Below, one piece after another: positions 1 to 8,399 of a DNA stretch of 64,000 nucleotides; position 1 is the stretch's first letter; each line of letters opens with the position of its first letter. The stretch is taken from assembly GCF_034931405.1 (NCBI RefSeq), contig NZ_JAYGHA010000023.1, positions 36,413 to 100,412 of the forward strand. The letters run 5' to 3'. The position numbers and the translations under genes are program-made. This stretch comes from RDYJ01 sp034931405 (GTDB lineage Bacteria; Cyanobacteriota; Cyanobacteriia; Cyanobacteriales; Nostocaceae). The notes beneath the pieces are model-generated. The model was not told the DNA's origin. It ran no database searches and saw nothing but the letters and a program-made list of their open reading frames with translations.

Positions 1-476
1 CAGTTAATGATGAATACGCGCCTATATTGATTCTAGAACCGATTTGGGTACATCAGGGTGATGCTTTTGTTTGCGCCCTACCATCCCCAGAAACTCGCTT
101 TAGCTATGGAATTGATTTTGAGTTACCTGCGATTGGTAATCAATGGCATAGTTGGTCATTATCTCGTAATCTAGAAAATACCTTTATTACAGAAATTGCT
201 CCGGCTCGTACTTTTGGCTTATTGCATCAAATTGAATATCTGCAAAAATCAGGATTAATCAAAGGTGGCAACTTGGATAATGCCCTGGTTTGTGGTCCTG
301 ATGGTTGGCTAAATCCACCATTGAGATTTGCAAATGAACCAGTACGTCATAAAATTTTGGATTTAGTAGGAGATATTAGTCTGCTGGGACAATTTCCCAT
401 TGCTCACTTCTTAGCTTACAAGGCTAGTCACAATCTGCACATTCAACTGGCACAGAAAATTTTAGAATTAAGCTAA
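1..476 (+). CDS. lpxC: UDP-3-O-acyl-N-acetylglucosamine deacetylase, C-terminal part (LpxC)
   Basis: The reading frame is open to the left edge (first full codon at position 3), so only the last ~157 residues are present. LpxC is the zinc enzyme that commits UDP-GlcNAc precursors to lipid A synthesis in the cytoplasm. Visible signatures are HKILDLVGD, whose His and Asp are the second and third zinc ligands of the family, and KASHN, which carries the catalytic His. The stop is followed 80 bases later by fabZ, then lpxA and lpxB, the usual lipid A order in cyanobacteria. The start lies outside the window. Confidence 0.95.
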   Translation, partial: VNDEYAPILILEPIWVHQGDAFVCALPSPETRFSYGIDFELPAIGNQWHSWSLSRNLENTFITEIAPARTFGLLHQIEYLQKSGLIKGGNLDNALVCGPDGWLNPPLRFANEPVRHKILDLVGDISLLGQFPIAHFLAYKASHNLHIQLAQKILELS

Positions 477-556
477 AAAATCACTAAAATTTAAGTAAGA
501 TTGTCCGCTATTTCCTAGCTTATTTAATTCCATATTCTCAATCAAAGAAAGTACCA

Positions 557-1072
557 ATGTCAACTCTTACTCAAGCTAATTCTACTGACATGATTACATC
601 TGAAGAAGATGATCAGGATACTAATACAAAAGAAGTTAAAACAACTTTTACGGTAGAAGAGATTCAGCAACTCTTACCTCACCGTTATCCCTTTTTGCTG
701 GTAGATAAAATTATTGACTATGTTCCTGGAAAATTGGCTGTTGGTGTGAAAAATGTCACTTTCAATGAACCCCAATTTCAAGGTCATTTCCCCGGACGCT
801 CACTAATGCCTGGTGTACTCATTGTAGAAGCGATGGCACAAGTCGGAGGTGTTGTCATGACGCAAATGCCTGATATACCACCAGGACTGTTTGTTTTTGT
901 TGGTATTGATAAAGTCCGTTTTCGTCGTCAAGTAGTACCTGGTGATCAGTTAATTATGACAGTGGAACTGTTATCAATTAAGCAGCGTCGTTTTGGTAAA
1001 ATGAAGGGTCGTGCCGAAGTTGACGGACAACTAGCTGCTGAAGGAGAACTAATGTTTTCTTTGGTTAGCTAA
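557..1072 (+). CDS. fabZ: 3-hydroxyacyl-ACP dehydratase FabZ
   Basis: Dehydrates 3-hydroxyacyl-ACP in fatty acid elongation; the hydroxyacyl-ACP pool is shared with LpxA and LpxC. The 171-residue product has the hot-dog fold signatures LLPHRYPFLLVD, with catalytic His42, and GHFPGRSLMPGVLIVEAMAQ, with catalytic Glu91. The first ~32 residues are a polar, acidic, Thr-rich tail before the usual FabZ core. It lies between lpxC and lpxA on the same strand, consistent with co-transcription for lipid A supply. No oddities seen. Confidence 0.96.
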   Translation: MSTLTQANSTDMITSEEDDQDTNTKEVKTTFTVEEIQQLLPHRYPFLLVDKIIDYVPGKLAVGVKNVTFNEPQFQGHFPGRSLMPGVLIVEAMAQVGGVVMTQMPDIPPGLFVFVGIDKVRFRRQVVPGDQLIMTVELLSIKQRRFGKMKGRAEVDGQLAAEGELMFSLVS

Positions 1073-1250
1073 AATTTTGTTTTAACTGTATGGGCATAGC
1101 CGTGAAATGTCCATATTCAATTGCAAGAATAACAGTAACAACAAAAAACCACAACCTTATTTACTGATTTCTAGATTTTCGTTATCCTCACACATAACTT
1201 AATTTTGCCCGACAAATTTTTTCACTGAACTCAGTTCTGGAGAGTCACCC

Positions 1251-2069
1251 TTGAAGACACTTATTCATCCAACTGCTGTAATACATCCTAATTCGGAACT
1301 CCACTCAACGGTGCAAGTCGGTGCTTATGCTGTGATTGGAGCGAATGTCAAAGTCGGACCGGAAACTGTAATTGGCGCTCATGCGGTTCTAGAAGGACCT
1401 TGTGAAATCGGGGCGCGAAATCATATTTTTCCGGGTGCTGTGATTGGTATGGAACCCCAAGACCTCAAGTATGTGGGAGAACCAACTTGGGTAAAAATTG
1501 GGGACAATAATTCAATTCGCGAATATGTGACTATTAACCGCGCTACTGGTCGGGGTGAAGCGACTGTAATTGGTAATGGTAATCTACTGATGGCGTATGT
1601 TCACGTTGGGCATAATTGCGTGATTGAGGACTCGGTGGTAATTGCTAATTCTGTGGCGTTAGCCGGTCATGTTTACATTGAATCTCGTGCTAGATTAAGC
1701 GGGGTTTTGGGTGTACATCAATTTGTACATATCGGTGGTATGTCCATGATCGGTGGGATGACACGCATTGATCGGGATGTTGCTCCTTATATGTTAGTTG
1801 AAGGTAATCCATCTAAGGTGCGATCGCTCAATTTGGTGGGTCTAAAACGCTCAGGAATGTCAGCCAAAGACTTTCAACTTCTCAAAAAAGCTTTTCGCAT
1901 TCTTTACCGTTCTAATTTACTTTTTAAAGATGCTTTGGCAGAGTTGGAACTGTTGGGAGATACTGAACAATTAGAACATTTGCGGCGTTTTTTGTTACTT
2001 TCACAAATGCCAGGAAGACGTGGTTTAATTCCCGGTAAGGGCAGAAAATCCGCAAGTGATGAATCGTGA
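1251..2069 (+). CDS. lpxA: acyl-ACP--UDP-N-acetylglucosamine O-acyltransferase (LpxA)
   Basis: First acyl transfer of lipid A synthesis. The 272-residue protein is a left-handed beta-helix built from hexapeptide repeats (IHPTAVIHPNSEL, VGAYAVIGANVKVG and so on) over roughly residues 1-190, then a helical tail. The segment YVHVGHNC holds the His pair corresponding to E. coli His122 and catalytic His125 (here His118 and His121). The start is a TTG at 1251 preceded by a GGAGAG ribosome-binding site at 1239-1244; no in-frame ATG gives the full N-terminus. About 180 bases separate it from fabZ. Confidence 0.96.
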   Translation: MKTLIHPTAVIHPNSELHSTVQVGAYAVIGANVKVGPETVIGAHAVLEGPCEIGARNHIFPGAVIGMEPQDLKYVGEPTWVKIGDNNSIREYVTINRATGRGEATVIGNGNLLMAYVHVGHNCVIEDSVVIANSVALAGHVYIESRARLSGVLGVHQFVHIGGMSMIGGMTRIDRDVAPYMLVEGNPSKVRSLNLVGLKRSGMSAKDFQLLKKAFRILYRSNLLFKDALAELELLGDTEQLEHLRRFLLLSQMPGRRGLIPGKGRKSASDES

Positions 2070-2079
2070 TTTATACGTG

Positions 2080-2118
2080 ATGAATGATGAATCACGCCTA
2101 AATTCATCATTCATTTTT
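2080..2118 (+). terminator. hairpin plus T-run after lpxA
   Basis: A perfect 13-bp inverted repeat (ATGAATGATGAAT at 2080-2092, ATTCATCATTCAT at 2102-2114) with a 9-base loop is followed by TTTT, eleven bases after the lpxA stop. This is a typical intrinsic terminator shape, although the AT-rich stem is weak. It would separate lpxA from lpxB. Confidence 0.55.
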
Positions 2119-2120
2119 AA

Positions 2121-2183
2121 GACAGGGAACAGGGAACAGGGAATAGGGAACAGGGAATAGGGAACAGGGAATAGGGAACAGGT
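2121..2183. repeat. heptamer repeat tract, GGGAACA/GGGAATA units
   Basis: About eight tandem 7-base units alternating GGGAACA and GGGAATA lie between lpxA and lpxB. This matches the short tandemly repeated repetitive (STRR) sequences known from heterocystous cyanobacteria. Confidence 0.9.
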
Positions 2184-2221
2184 AAGAGAAAAAAGATATT
2201 ACAAGCAATTACCCGGACATG

Positions 2222-2259
2222 ATCTAAAATCTAAAATCTAAAATCTAAAATCTAAAATT
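2222..2259. repeat. heptamer repeat tract, ATCTAAA units
   Basis: Five tandem copies of a 7-base unit (ATCTAAA) end directly before the lpxB start codon at 2263, so no recognisable ribosome-binding site remains upstream of that gene. The same unit recurs directly before kdpC (61011-61048). Confidence 0.9.
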
Positions 2260-2262
2260 CAA

Positions 2263-3417
2263 ATGCGGATATTTCTCAGCACTGGCGAGGTTTCTGGAGA
2301 TTTGCAGGGGGCGTTGTTAATCACGGCGCTTCAGCGTCAAGCTACGGATGCAGGATATAAATTAGAGATTGTGGCATTGGGTGGCGATAAAATGGCCGCC
2401 GTAGGGGCGACGATTTTGGGCGATACTAGCGGTATCGGTTCGATGGGCATAATTGAAGCATTGCCGTATTTTATACCTACTATCCAGGTACAACGGCGAG
2501 CGATCGCTTACCTCAAGCAAAATCCTCCTGACTTGGTAGTGCTGATTGATTATATGACTCCTAACATCGGTATTGGTAGTTATATGTCTGAGCATTTTCC
2601 CGATGTACCTGTGGTATATTACATCGCTCCCCAAGAGTGGGTATGGTCAACAAGTTTTGAGAGAACAAAACGAATTGTTAGCTTTACAGATAAGCTATTG
2701 GCAATTTTTCCCGAAGAAGCTCGTTATTATCAGGAGAAAGGGGCTAAAGTTAGTTGGGTTGGTCATCCTTTAGTTGATAGGATGGCTAATGCACCAAGTC
2801 GGGAAGTAGCACGAAAAAGCTTAGGAATTAAACCAGAACAAATTGCAATTTCTCTTTTACCTGCTTCTCGTGGTCAAGAGTTAAAATATCTATTACCAGT
2901 AATTTTTCAAGCGGCTCAAAATATACAATCTAAATTACCAAAAGTACATTTTTGGATTCCTCTATCTTTGGAAATATTTAGAGATAAAATCGAAAAAGGT
3001 ATTCAAGATTATGGTTTACAAGCAACAATAGTATCAGGTCAACAACAGGAAGTTTTAGCAGCGGCTGATGTTGCAATTACTAAATCTGGAACGGTTAATT
3101 TAGAGTTAGCTTTGTTAAATGTACCGCAAGTTGTTGTTTATCGTCTCAGTCCTTTTACCGCTTGGGTAGCACGTAAAATTCTTAAAGGTTCAATTCCCTT
3201 TGCTTCACCTGTAAATTTAGTTGTGATGCGGGAAATTGTCCCAGAATTTTTACAGGAACAAGCAACAGCAGAAAATATTACTCAAGCTGCAATGGAATTA
3301 TTATTAAATCCTGAAAAGAGACAAAAGACGTTAGCAGATTATCAAGAAATGCGGCAATGTTTAGGAGAATTGGGAGTGTGCGATCGCGCTGCTAAGGAAA
3401 TTTTAGAAATGCGGTGA
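2263..3417 (+). CDS. lpxB: lipid-A-disaccharide synthase (LpxB)
   Basis: GT19 enzyme that condenses UDP-diacylglucosamine with lipid X to form the lipid A disaccharide. The 384-residue product is of normal length. N-terminal STGEVSGDLQGALL is the family signature, followed by APQEWVWS and the C-terminal nucleotide-binding half with LLPASRGQE and AITKSGTVNLELAL. It follows lpxA and completes the lpxC-fabZ-lpxA-lpxB set. Its TGA stop (3415-3417) is supplied by the first unit of a downstream heptamer repeat. Confidence 0.96.
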   Translation: MRIFLSTGEVSGDLQGALLITALQRQATDAGYKLEIVALGGDKMAAVGATILGDTSGIGSMGIIEALPYFIPTIQVQRRAIAYLKQNPPDLVVLIDYMTPNIGIGSYMSEHFPDVPVVYYIAPQEWVWSTSFERTKRIVSFTDKLLAIFPEEARYYQEKGAKVSWVGHPLVDRMANAPSREVARKSLGIKPEQIAISLLPASRGQELKYLLPVIFQAAQNIQSKLPKVHFWIPLSLEIFRDKIEKGIQDYGLQATIVSGQQQEVLAAADVAITKSGTVNLELALLNVPQVVVYRLSPFTAWVARKILKGSIPFASPVNLVVMREIVPEFLQEQATAENITQAAMELLLNPEKRQKTLADYQEMRQCLGELGVCDRAAKEILEMR

Positions 3418-3460
3418 TTGGTGATTGGTGATTGGTGATTGGTGATTGGTGATTGGTGAT
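3414..3460. repeat. heptamer repeat tract, TGATTGG units
   Basis: Six tandem TGATTGG units begin within the stop codon of lpxB and run downstream, ending in GTGAT. Confidence 0.9.
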
Positions 3461-3476
3461 AATATTTATTATATTG

Positions 3477-3562
3477 TTCCCTATTCCCTATTCCCTATTC
3501 CCTATTCCCTATTCCCTATTCCCTAATCCCTAATCCCTAATCCCTATTCCCTATTCCCTAAT
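3477..3562. repeat. heptamer repeat tract, CCCTATT/CCCTAAT units
   Basis: About twelve tandem 7-base units of CCCTATT with some CCCTAAT variants end just before the ATG at 3567. It is one of the longest tracts in the window. Confidence 0.9.
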
Positions 3563-3566
3563 TAAT

Positions 3567-4538
3567 ATGACTCGCTTTATACATGATCAGTTTGCTAAAC
3601 AATATCTGACTGAACTTTTAACACCTTATGGTCAAGTAGAAACCAGCAAAGATATTACAGCAGAAGTTAGACAAATTGATGTATTATTTATCCCATCACC
3701 CCAAGCAGTAGAAAATCTAGAAACACTGGGACTGCTAGGAAAAATGGCAGCAAATTATGCTATATTTGAACCATTCCGCAATGCCCGTCAGCAAAAGTGA
3801 AATTCGCAGCTGCATGGGTAAATTATTTGATATTCATGCAGACCTAGAGCGTCAATCTAACCGCAATAATACCACCATTAATGAAGCAAAATTACCCCGT
3901 TTGTGGATTTTTCTCCCACGACATCAGCGGAACTTATAGCAAGCTTTAATACTACTGTAGATGAAAAAAACTGGGGTAAAGGGATTTATTTTTTGGGAGA
4001 AAGCTTAAAAACTGTAATTATTGCTATTCATCAACTACCCAGTACACCAGAAACCCTGTTTCTCAGGATATTAGGTAAAGGGAAAGTACAAAGACAAGCA
4101 GTGGAAGAATTAGAAGCACTAGCTAACAACAGTCCGTTTCTTTCAGATATCATAAAATTAGTAAATGACCTGATTGCTGTTTTATCCGCACGTCAACGTC
4201 AAGAGCAAGATATAGATAAAGATGACCAGGAGTTGATTATGAAATTATCGGAAATTTATCAACAACAATTAGAAGAATTGAAAAAACAAGAACGACAAGA
4301 AGGAATTCAGCAAGGACTTCAACAAGGAATAGAAGAAGGGGAAAAAATAGGAATTGGTAGGGGTATAGAAAGAGAAAGACGCGCAATGATTGAGAGTATT
4401 CTACAAGTGCGTTTTAGTGGAATTGATGCAGAATTAGCAACAATTATTGAGAAATTAATTCTCATGAGTCGAGAAGAATTTACTCCTCTGTTATTGCAAT
4501 TATCCCGTGAGGAATTAATAGCTAGATTTGCCGAATAA
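3567..4538 (+). pseudogene. Rpn-like PD-(D/E)XK nuclease family gene, two compensating frameshifts
   Basis: Three consecutive pieces read as one protein of the cyanobacterial Rpn-like nuclease family, often mis-called flagellar assembly protein H. The start, MTRFIHDQFAKQYLTELL with later VRQIDVLFIPSP, is in one frame to about 3785. The middle (VSKSEIRSCMGKLFDIHADLERQ, LPRLWIF) is shifted by one base. The rest (SPTTSAELIASF, NWGKGIYFLGE, a Gln/Glu-rich GIQQGLQQGIEEGE segment) is back in the first frame from about 3905. A CCC run at 3783-3785 and a T run at 3909-3913 are the likely sites of an extra and a missing base. As written, a TGA at 3798 stops translation. Sequencing error in homopolymers is possible. 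Confidence 0.75.
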
Positions 4539-4561
4539 TTAATATAAAAAAAGAAGTTCGT

Positions 4562-4585
4562 AGGGGTTTAGCACTGCTAAACCAG
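4562..4585. other. palindrome GGTTTAGCACTGCTAAACC
   Basis: A near-perfect 9-bp hairpin lies between the broken nuclease and the methyltransferase gene. It could act as a terminator or be a dispersed palindromic repeat; no T-run follows. Confidence 0.4.
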
Positions 4586-4627
4586 TACAATTTATGTTGA
4601 TAACCAATAACTGATAAATACTGAGAA

Positions 4628-5899
4628 ATGATGAAAAAAAGACCTATAGCAGTTGATTTATTTGCAGGTGCGGGAGGGATGACCCTTGGTTTTGAACAAG
4701 CTGGTTTTGATGTTCTTGGTGCTGTAGAATTAGACCCTATTCATTGTGCAGTTCATAAATTTAACTTTCCTTTTTGGAAGGTGTTATGTAAAAGTGTAGA
4801 AGATATAACAGGGTTAGAAATTAGAAATAGTAGCGAAATTGATAATCAAGAAATTGATGTTGTTTTTGGTGGTCCACCCTGTCAAGGTTTTTCATTAATT
4901 GGTAAACGTTCTTTTGATGATCCGAGAAATTCTTTAGTTTTTCATTTTATTAGGTTGGTTTTAGAATTACAACCTAAATTTTTTGTAATGGAAAATGTCA
5001 AAGGAATGACTGTAGGTAAACATAAAGAATTTATTGCAGAAATAATTGAGAAGTTTGAAAATAATGGTTACAAAATCAATCATAATTATCAAGTTTTAAA
5101 TGCTGCTAATTATGGAGTTCCTCAAAATAGAGAAAGATTATTTTTACTCGGTTGTCGTCAAGATTTAGAATTACCAAATTATCCAGCTAAAATCACCCAT
5201 CCAACTAAATCAAAAACATCTGCAAAACTACCAGCAACACCTACAGTTTTAGAAGCATTGCAAGATTTACCAACAATAGAAAATTATCCAGAATTATATC
5301 ACCAAGATTGGGTTGTAGCTGATTTTGGGAAACCTAGTAATTACGGTATGCAAATGCGTAATCTTTGCGTAGAAAAAACCAATTATTCATATTCACGTAA
5401 ATTTGATAATAACATCCTCACATCCAGTTTAAGAACAAAACATAATCCTGAATCTATTGAAAGATTTGCGTCAACACCACATGGTAAAAATGAACCAATA
5501 AGCCGTTTTTATAAACTTGATCCGGAAGGGTTATGTAATACACTCAGAGCAGGTACAGCTAATAATAAAGGTGCTTTTACCTCTCCTCGTCCCATACATC
5601 CTTTTATTCCCAGATGTATTACTGTTAGGGAAGCTGCGCGGTTACATTCTTATCCTGACTGGTTTAGATTTCATCCCACAAAATGGCATGGTTTTAGACA
5701 AATTGGTAATTCTGTTCCTCCACTTTTAGCGCAAGCTGTAGCAGCAGAAATTATTAAGGTTTTAAATGTGGAAACTGCTCAACCCAAAGGAGTTAAAATT
5801 TCGGATGAACTCAGTTTATTAACACTTGATATGTCAGAAGCAGCTAAATATTTTGGAGTTAACCCTCATGTTATAGAACCTAGAACTAGAAAAAAATGA
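4628..5899 (+). CDS. DNA (cytosine-5-)-methyltransferase
   Basis: Transfers a methyl group from S-adenosylmethionine to C5 of cytosine. In the 423-residue product the family motifs appear in order: motif I AVDLFAGAGGMTLGFEQAGF (residues 8-27), motif IV GGPPCQGFSL with catalytic Cys85, motif VI MENV (121-124), motif VIII QNRERLFLLG (166-175), a target-recognition region around 180-325, motif IX TVREAARLHSYPDW and motif X IGNSVPPLLAQAV. The start is one of two adjacent ATGs (4628 or 4631). It is followed by a degraded nuclease gene, so it looks like the surviving half of a type II restriction-modification pair. Target sequence cannot be read from the protein. Confidence 0.95.
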   Translation: MMKKRPIAVDLFAGAGGMTLGFEQAGFDVLGAVELDPIHCAVHKFNFPFWKVLCKSVEDITGLEIRNSSEIDNQEIDVVFGGPPCQGFSLIGKRSFDDPRNSLVFHFIRLVLELQPKFFVMENVKGMTVGKHKEFIAEIIEKFENNGYKINHNYQVLNAANYGVPQNRERLFLLGCRQDLELPNYPAKITHPTKSKTSAKLPATPTVLEALQDLPTIENYPELYHQDWVVADFGKPSNYGMQMRNLCVEKTNYSYSRKFDNNILTSSLRTKHNPESIERFASTPHGKNEPISRFYKLDPEGLCNTLRAGTANNKGAFTSPRPIHPFIPRCITVREAARLHSYPDWFRFHPTKWHGFRQIGNSVPPLLAQAVAAEIIKVLNVETAQPKGVKISDELSLLTLDMSEAAKYFGVNPHVIEPRTRKK

Positions 5900-5965
5900 A
5901 TATTTAGATCATGCTACGAATCATGCTAGTAAACAAAAATTATTTATTACTAAGGAACAACCATA

Positions 5966-6314
5966 GTGAAAGAAGGTTTATACAACTCTGTTATTATCGG
6001 AATTTTCCAACGTTATTACAAAACTGGATTAGAATATTTTGAATTTAACCGTAATGAACTTCCTGAAATTGCTAAAGAGTTAGGTATTCAATCAGCTAAA
6101 AATCTAGGAGATATTCTCTATGCTTTTAGATTCAGAAAACCACTGCCTAAAGGGCGAGTATGAATTTAGACTTTTCAAACACCCTCTTATTGCTATGTTT
6201 GAACTGACAATATATGAAGGTGAAGTAAAAATTGTCCAAGAGAAACATTATAAACTTGTTACAGCAGATCAAATTTCTGAAAACGATTTACAAAATTATA
6301 GGAATTACACATAA
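5966..6314 (+). pseudogene. remnant of a restriction-endonuclease-like gene beside the methyltransferase
   Basis: From a GTG at 5966 the frame reads MKEGLYNSVIIGIFQRYYKT through AFRFRKPLPKG and stops at 6163. The adjoining frame continues with IAMFELTIYEGEVKIVQEKH and YKLVTADQISENDLQNYRNY to 6314. By recall, these look like the N- and C-terminal ends of one cyanobacterial endonuclease usually found next to a C5-methyltransferase. The middle, probably a few hundred residues, is missing. Between the two ends sits a 34-base segment that recurs exactly at 12023-12056. The restriction activity is therefore almost certainly lost. Family identity is recalled, not searched. Confidence 0.6.
6156..6189. 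repeat. 34-bp exact dispersed repeat, copy 1
   Basis: The segment beginning GAGTATGAATTTAGACTTTT at 6156 is identical over 34 bases to 12023-12056, in the same orientation; the flanks differ. It lies at the junction inside the broken nuclease gene. Confidence 0.85.
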
Positions 6315-6316
6315 TC

Positions 6317-6877
6317 ATGACTGTAACCAAACCTTTATCACTAACACTAGAACAGTTTCTGAAATTACCAGAAACTAAACCCCAAAATGAGTATATCAAC
6401 GGCGAAATTATCCAAAAACCAATGCCAAAAACTCGCCATTCTCGACTTCAGGGTAAAATAATTAATATCGTAAATCAAGTTACCGAAACAAATAAAATTG
6501 CTTATGCTTTTCCAGAGTTACGCTGCACATTTGGAGGTAGATCAATTATACCAGATGTGGCAGTTATTCGCTGGGAAAATATCGCATTTGATGAGAATGG
6601 TGAACCTGTAGATGATGTTTTAATAGCACCAGATTGGACTATAGAAATTCTGTCCCCAGAAAAAAGTTCTAATAGAGTGACTGGCAATATTTTACATTGT
6701 ATTAAATATGGTTGTAAATTAGGATGGTTAATTGATCCAGATGATCGTTCGATTTTGATTTTTCAACCGCAAAAAGAACCAGAATTAAAATATGGAAAAG
6801 ATGATTTAATTATATTAAATGGAATCGGATTAAATTTGACAGTAGAAGAAGTATTTGGCTGGTTAAAAATGAGTTAA
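6317..6877 (+). CDS. Uma2 family PD-(D/E)XK endonuclease-like protein
   Basis: The 186-residue protein matches the Uma2 (DUF820) family, which is strongly expanded in cyanobacteria and has a restriction-endonuclease-like fold. Visible features are the N-terminal TLEQFLKLPE, NEYINGEIIQKPMPK, the metal-binding Asp in SIIPDVAVIRWE, and the Glu-X-Lys-like strand PDWTIEILSPEKSS. The C-terminus GWLIDPDDRSILIF is also typical. It starts three bases after the broken nuclease and may share its transcript. Members are abundant but their biological role is not established. Confidence 0.88.
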   Translation: MTVTKPLSLTLEQFLKLPETKPQNEYINGEIIQKPMPKTRHSRLQGKIINIVNQVTETNKIAYAFPELRCTFGGRSIIPDVAVIRWENIAFDENGEPVDDVLIAPDWTIEILSPEKSSNRVTGNILHCIKYGCKLGWLIDPDDRSILIFQPQKEPELKYGKDDLIILNGIGLNLTVEEVFGWLKMS

Positions 6878-7015
6878 TTAGTCATATCTCCGACTTCTTG
6901 CAAAAGTCATGTATCCTGTAGGTTGCATTCTAACTCATGAATTATTACATAAGTTAAGATATAAGATTAACAGTGAAGATTTCGGAACAGCAACGTTTTC
7001 ATCACACTTAAAATT

Positions 7016-7681
7016 ATGAATATTTATCAATCTCATCCTTGGCCATCCACCGTTGAGGAAGCTATAGCTATTCAAGAAACCCTAAGAAATCAAGTTATTA
7101 CCACAGATCAACTCAACACACCTATTCAATATGTTGCAGGTGTAGATATGGGTTTTCTCGAAGATGGTAAAATGAGTCGTGCAGCAGTAGCAGTGCTGAG
7201 TTTTCCTGATTTACAAGTTGTGGAAACCAGTTTAGCATACCGTCCTACAACGTTTCCTTATATACCTGGATTTTTATCTTTTCGGGAAATACCCGCTATT
7301 CTTGATGCTTTAGAAAAGATTAAAACTATACCTGATATAATTTTGTGTGATGGTCAAGGAATTGCTCATCCTCGGAGATTAGGAATAGCTTGCCATTTAG
7401 GTGTTCTAGTAGATATACCAACAATAGGTGTAGCGAAATCATTACTTATTGGCAAACATGAAGAATTACCAGAAGCTAGAGGTAGTTGGCAACCATTAAT
7501 ACATAAAAATGAAACCGTTGGCGCAGTTTTACGGAGTCGTAGCGGAGTCAAACCTTTATATATTTCCAGTGGCCATCGTATTAGCTTACCGACAGCAATT
7601 GACTATGTATTACGCTGCACACCAAAATATCGGTTGCCAGAAACTACACGTATTGCTGATAAACTAGCATCGGATAGATAA
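7016..7681 (+). CDS. nfi: endonuclease V (deoxyinosine 3'-endonuclease)
   Basis: DNA repair enzyme that nicks near deaminated bases such as deoxyinosine. The 221-residue product has the catalytic Asp of YVAGVDMGF (Asp44), the substrate-wedge region PYIPGFLSFRE, and the second catalytic Asp in ILCDGQGIAHPRRLGIACH. IGVAKSLLIG follows as in the family. The start ATG follows a ~140-base spacer with no clear ribosome-binding site. It stands alone, unlinked to the upstream restriction remnants. Confidence 0.94.
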   Translation: MNIYQSHPWPSTVEEAIAIQETLRNQVITTDQLNTPIQYVAGVDMGFLEDGKMSRAAVAVLSFPDLQVVETSLAYRPTTFPYIPGFLSFREIPAILDALEKIKTIPDIILCDGQGIAHPRRLGIACHLGVLVDIPTIGVAKSLLIGKHEELPEARGSWQPLIHKNETVGAVLRSRSGVKPLYISSGHRISLPTAIDYVLRCTPKYRLPETTRIADKLASDR

Positions 7682-7805
7682 AGTCTAGATTTTGCCAATT
7701 ATTTTTTAACTTTGATTTTCAAGACTTGCTAAATAACTACTAATCATGTTAGGAATCGCACAGCATAAAGTTGAATTGATTAAATATTAAAGTTCTCTAA
7801 AAACA

Positions 7806-8351
7806 ATGAATGTACTAACTTTACAGTGGCATGAGGCTAGTATAACTAGAACTCAACAAATTTATGAACAACAGTACAGCAAAAATCCTGGTACTTGCCG
7901 CATTGGTCGTGATCCATTGCGGTGTGACATTGTTTTAACTCACCCGACTGTATCCGGGTTACACATTGAAATATTTTTTGATTCTCAACAGCAACGTTTT
8001 TATATTAGAAATTTACGCGAACCAAACCCCCCGCAAATAGATGGTAAACCATTGATAAAAGGAGAAATATCTTTAAGTGAAGGAAGCATTATTTATTTAG
8101 GACAACAACAACTCCAAGTTACTGCTATTTCTGTTGATAGTATTCCCGCTACTATCATAGTCCAACCACCATTGCAATCAGTACATAACCACCATAAACA
8201 GTCAATTCCGACACAACCAAATCCGGTTTATGCTTTAGAGTGTCCGAAATGTCATAAAATGTCGCCACCAGAAAATCTACAAATAGGTTGTCCTTGGTGT
8301 GGTACATCTTTAGCAGCGGCTGTCAGCGTCCTATTAGCACCAAGTCATTAG
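7806..8351 (+). CDS. FHA-domain protein with C-terminal zinc ribbon
   Basis: The 181-residue protein has an FHA fold at about residues 25-110: CRIGRDPLRCDIVLTHPTVS and GLHIEIFF contain the Gly-Arg and Ser-X-X-His positions that bind phosphothreonine peptides. After a Pro/Gln-rich linker, residues ~148-170 form a Cys4 zinc ribbon (CPKCHKM and CPWCGTS). It lies 48 bases upstream of a second FHA gene on the same strand, so the two are probably co-transcribed and may recognise phosphorylated partners together. The substrate kinase is unknown. Confidence 0.85.
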   Translation: MNVLTLQWHEASITRTQQIYEQQYSKNPGTCRIGRDPLRCDIVLTHPTVSGLHIEIFFDSQQQRFYIRNLREPNPPQIDGKPLIKGEISLSEGSIIYLGQQQLQVTAISVDSIPATIIVQPPLQSVHNHHKQSIPTQPNPVYALECPKCHKMSPPENLQIGCPWCGTSLAAAVSVLLAPSH

Positions 8352-8399
8352 GTGTTAGGTGTTAACAATTAGGAAGATGGGGAGAATAATTAATAACAA

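Noticed and set aside
3477..3562. Possible CRISPR array
   Set aside because: Units are seven bases with no spacers; a plain heptamer tandem repeat.
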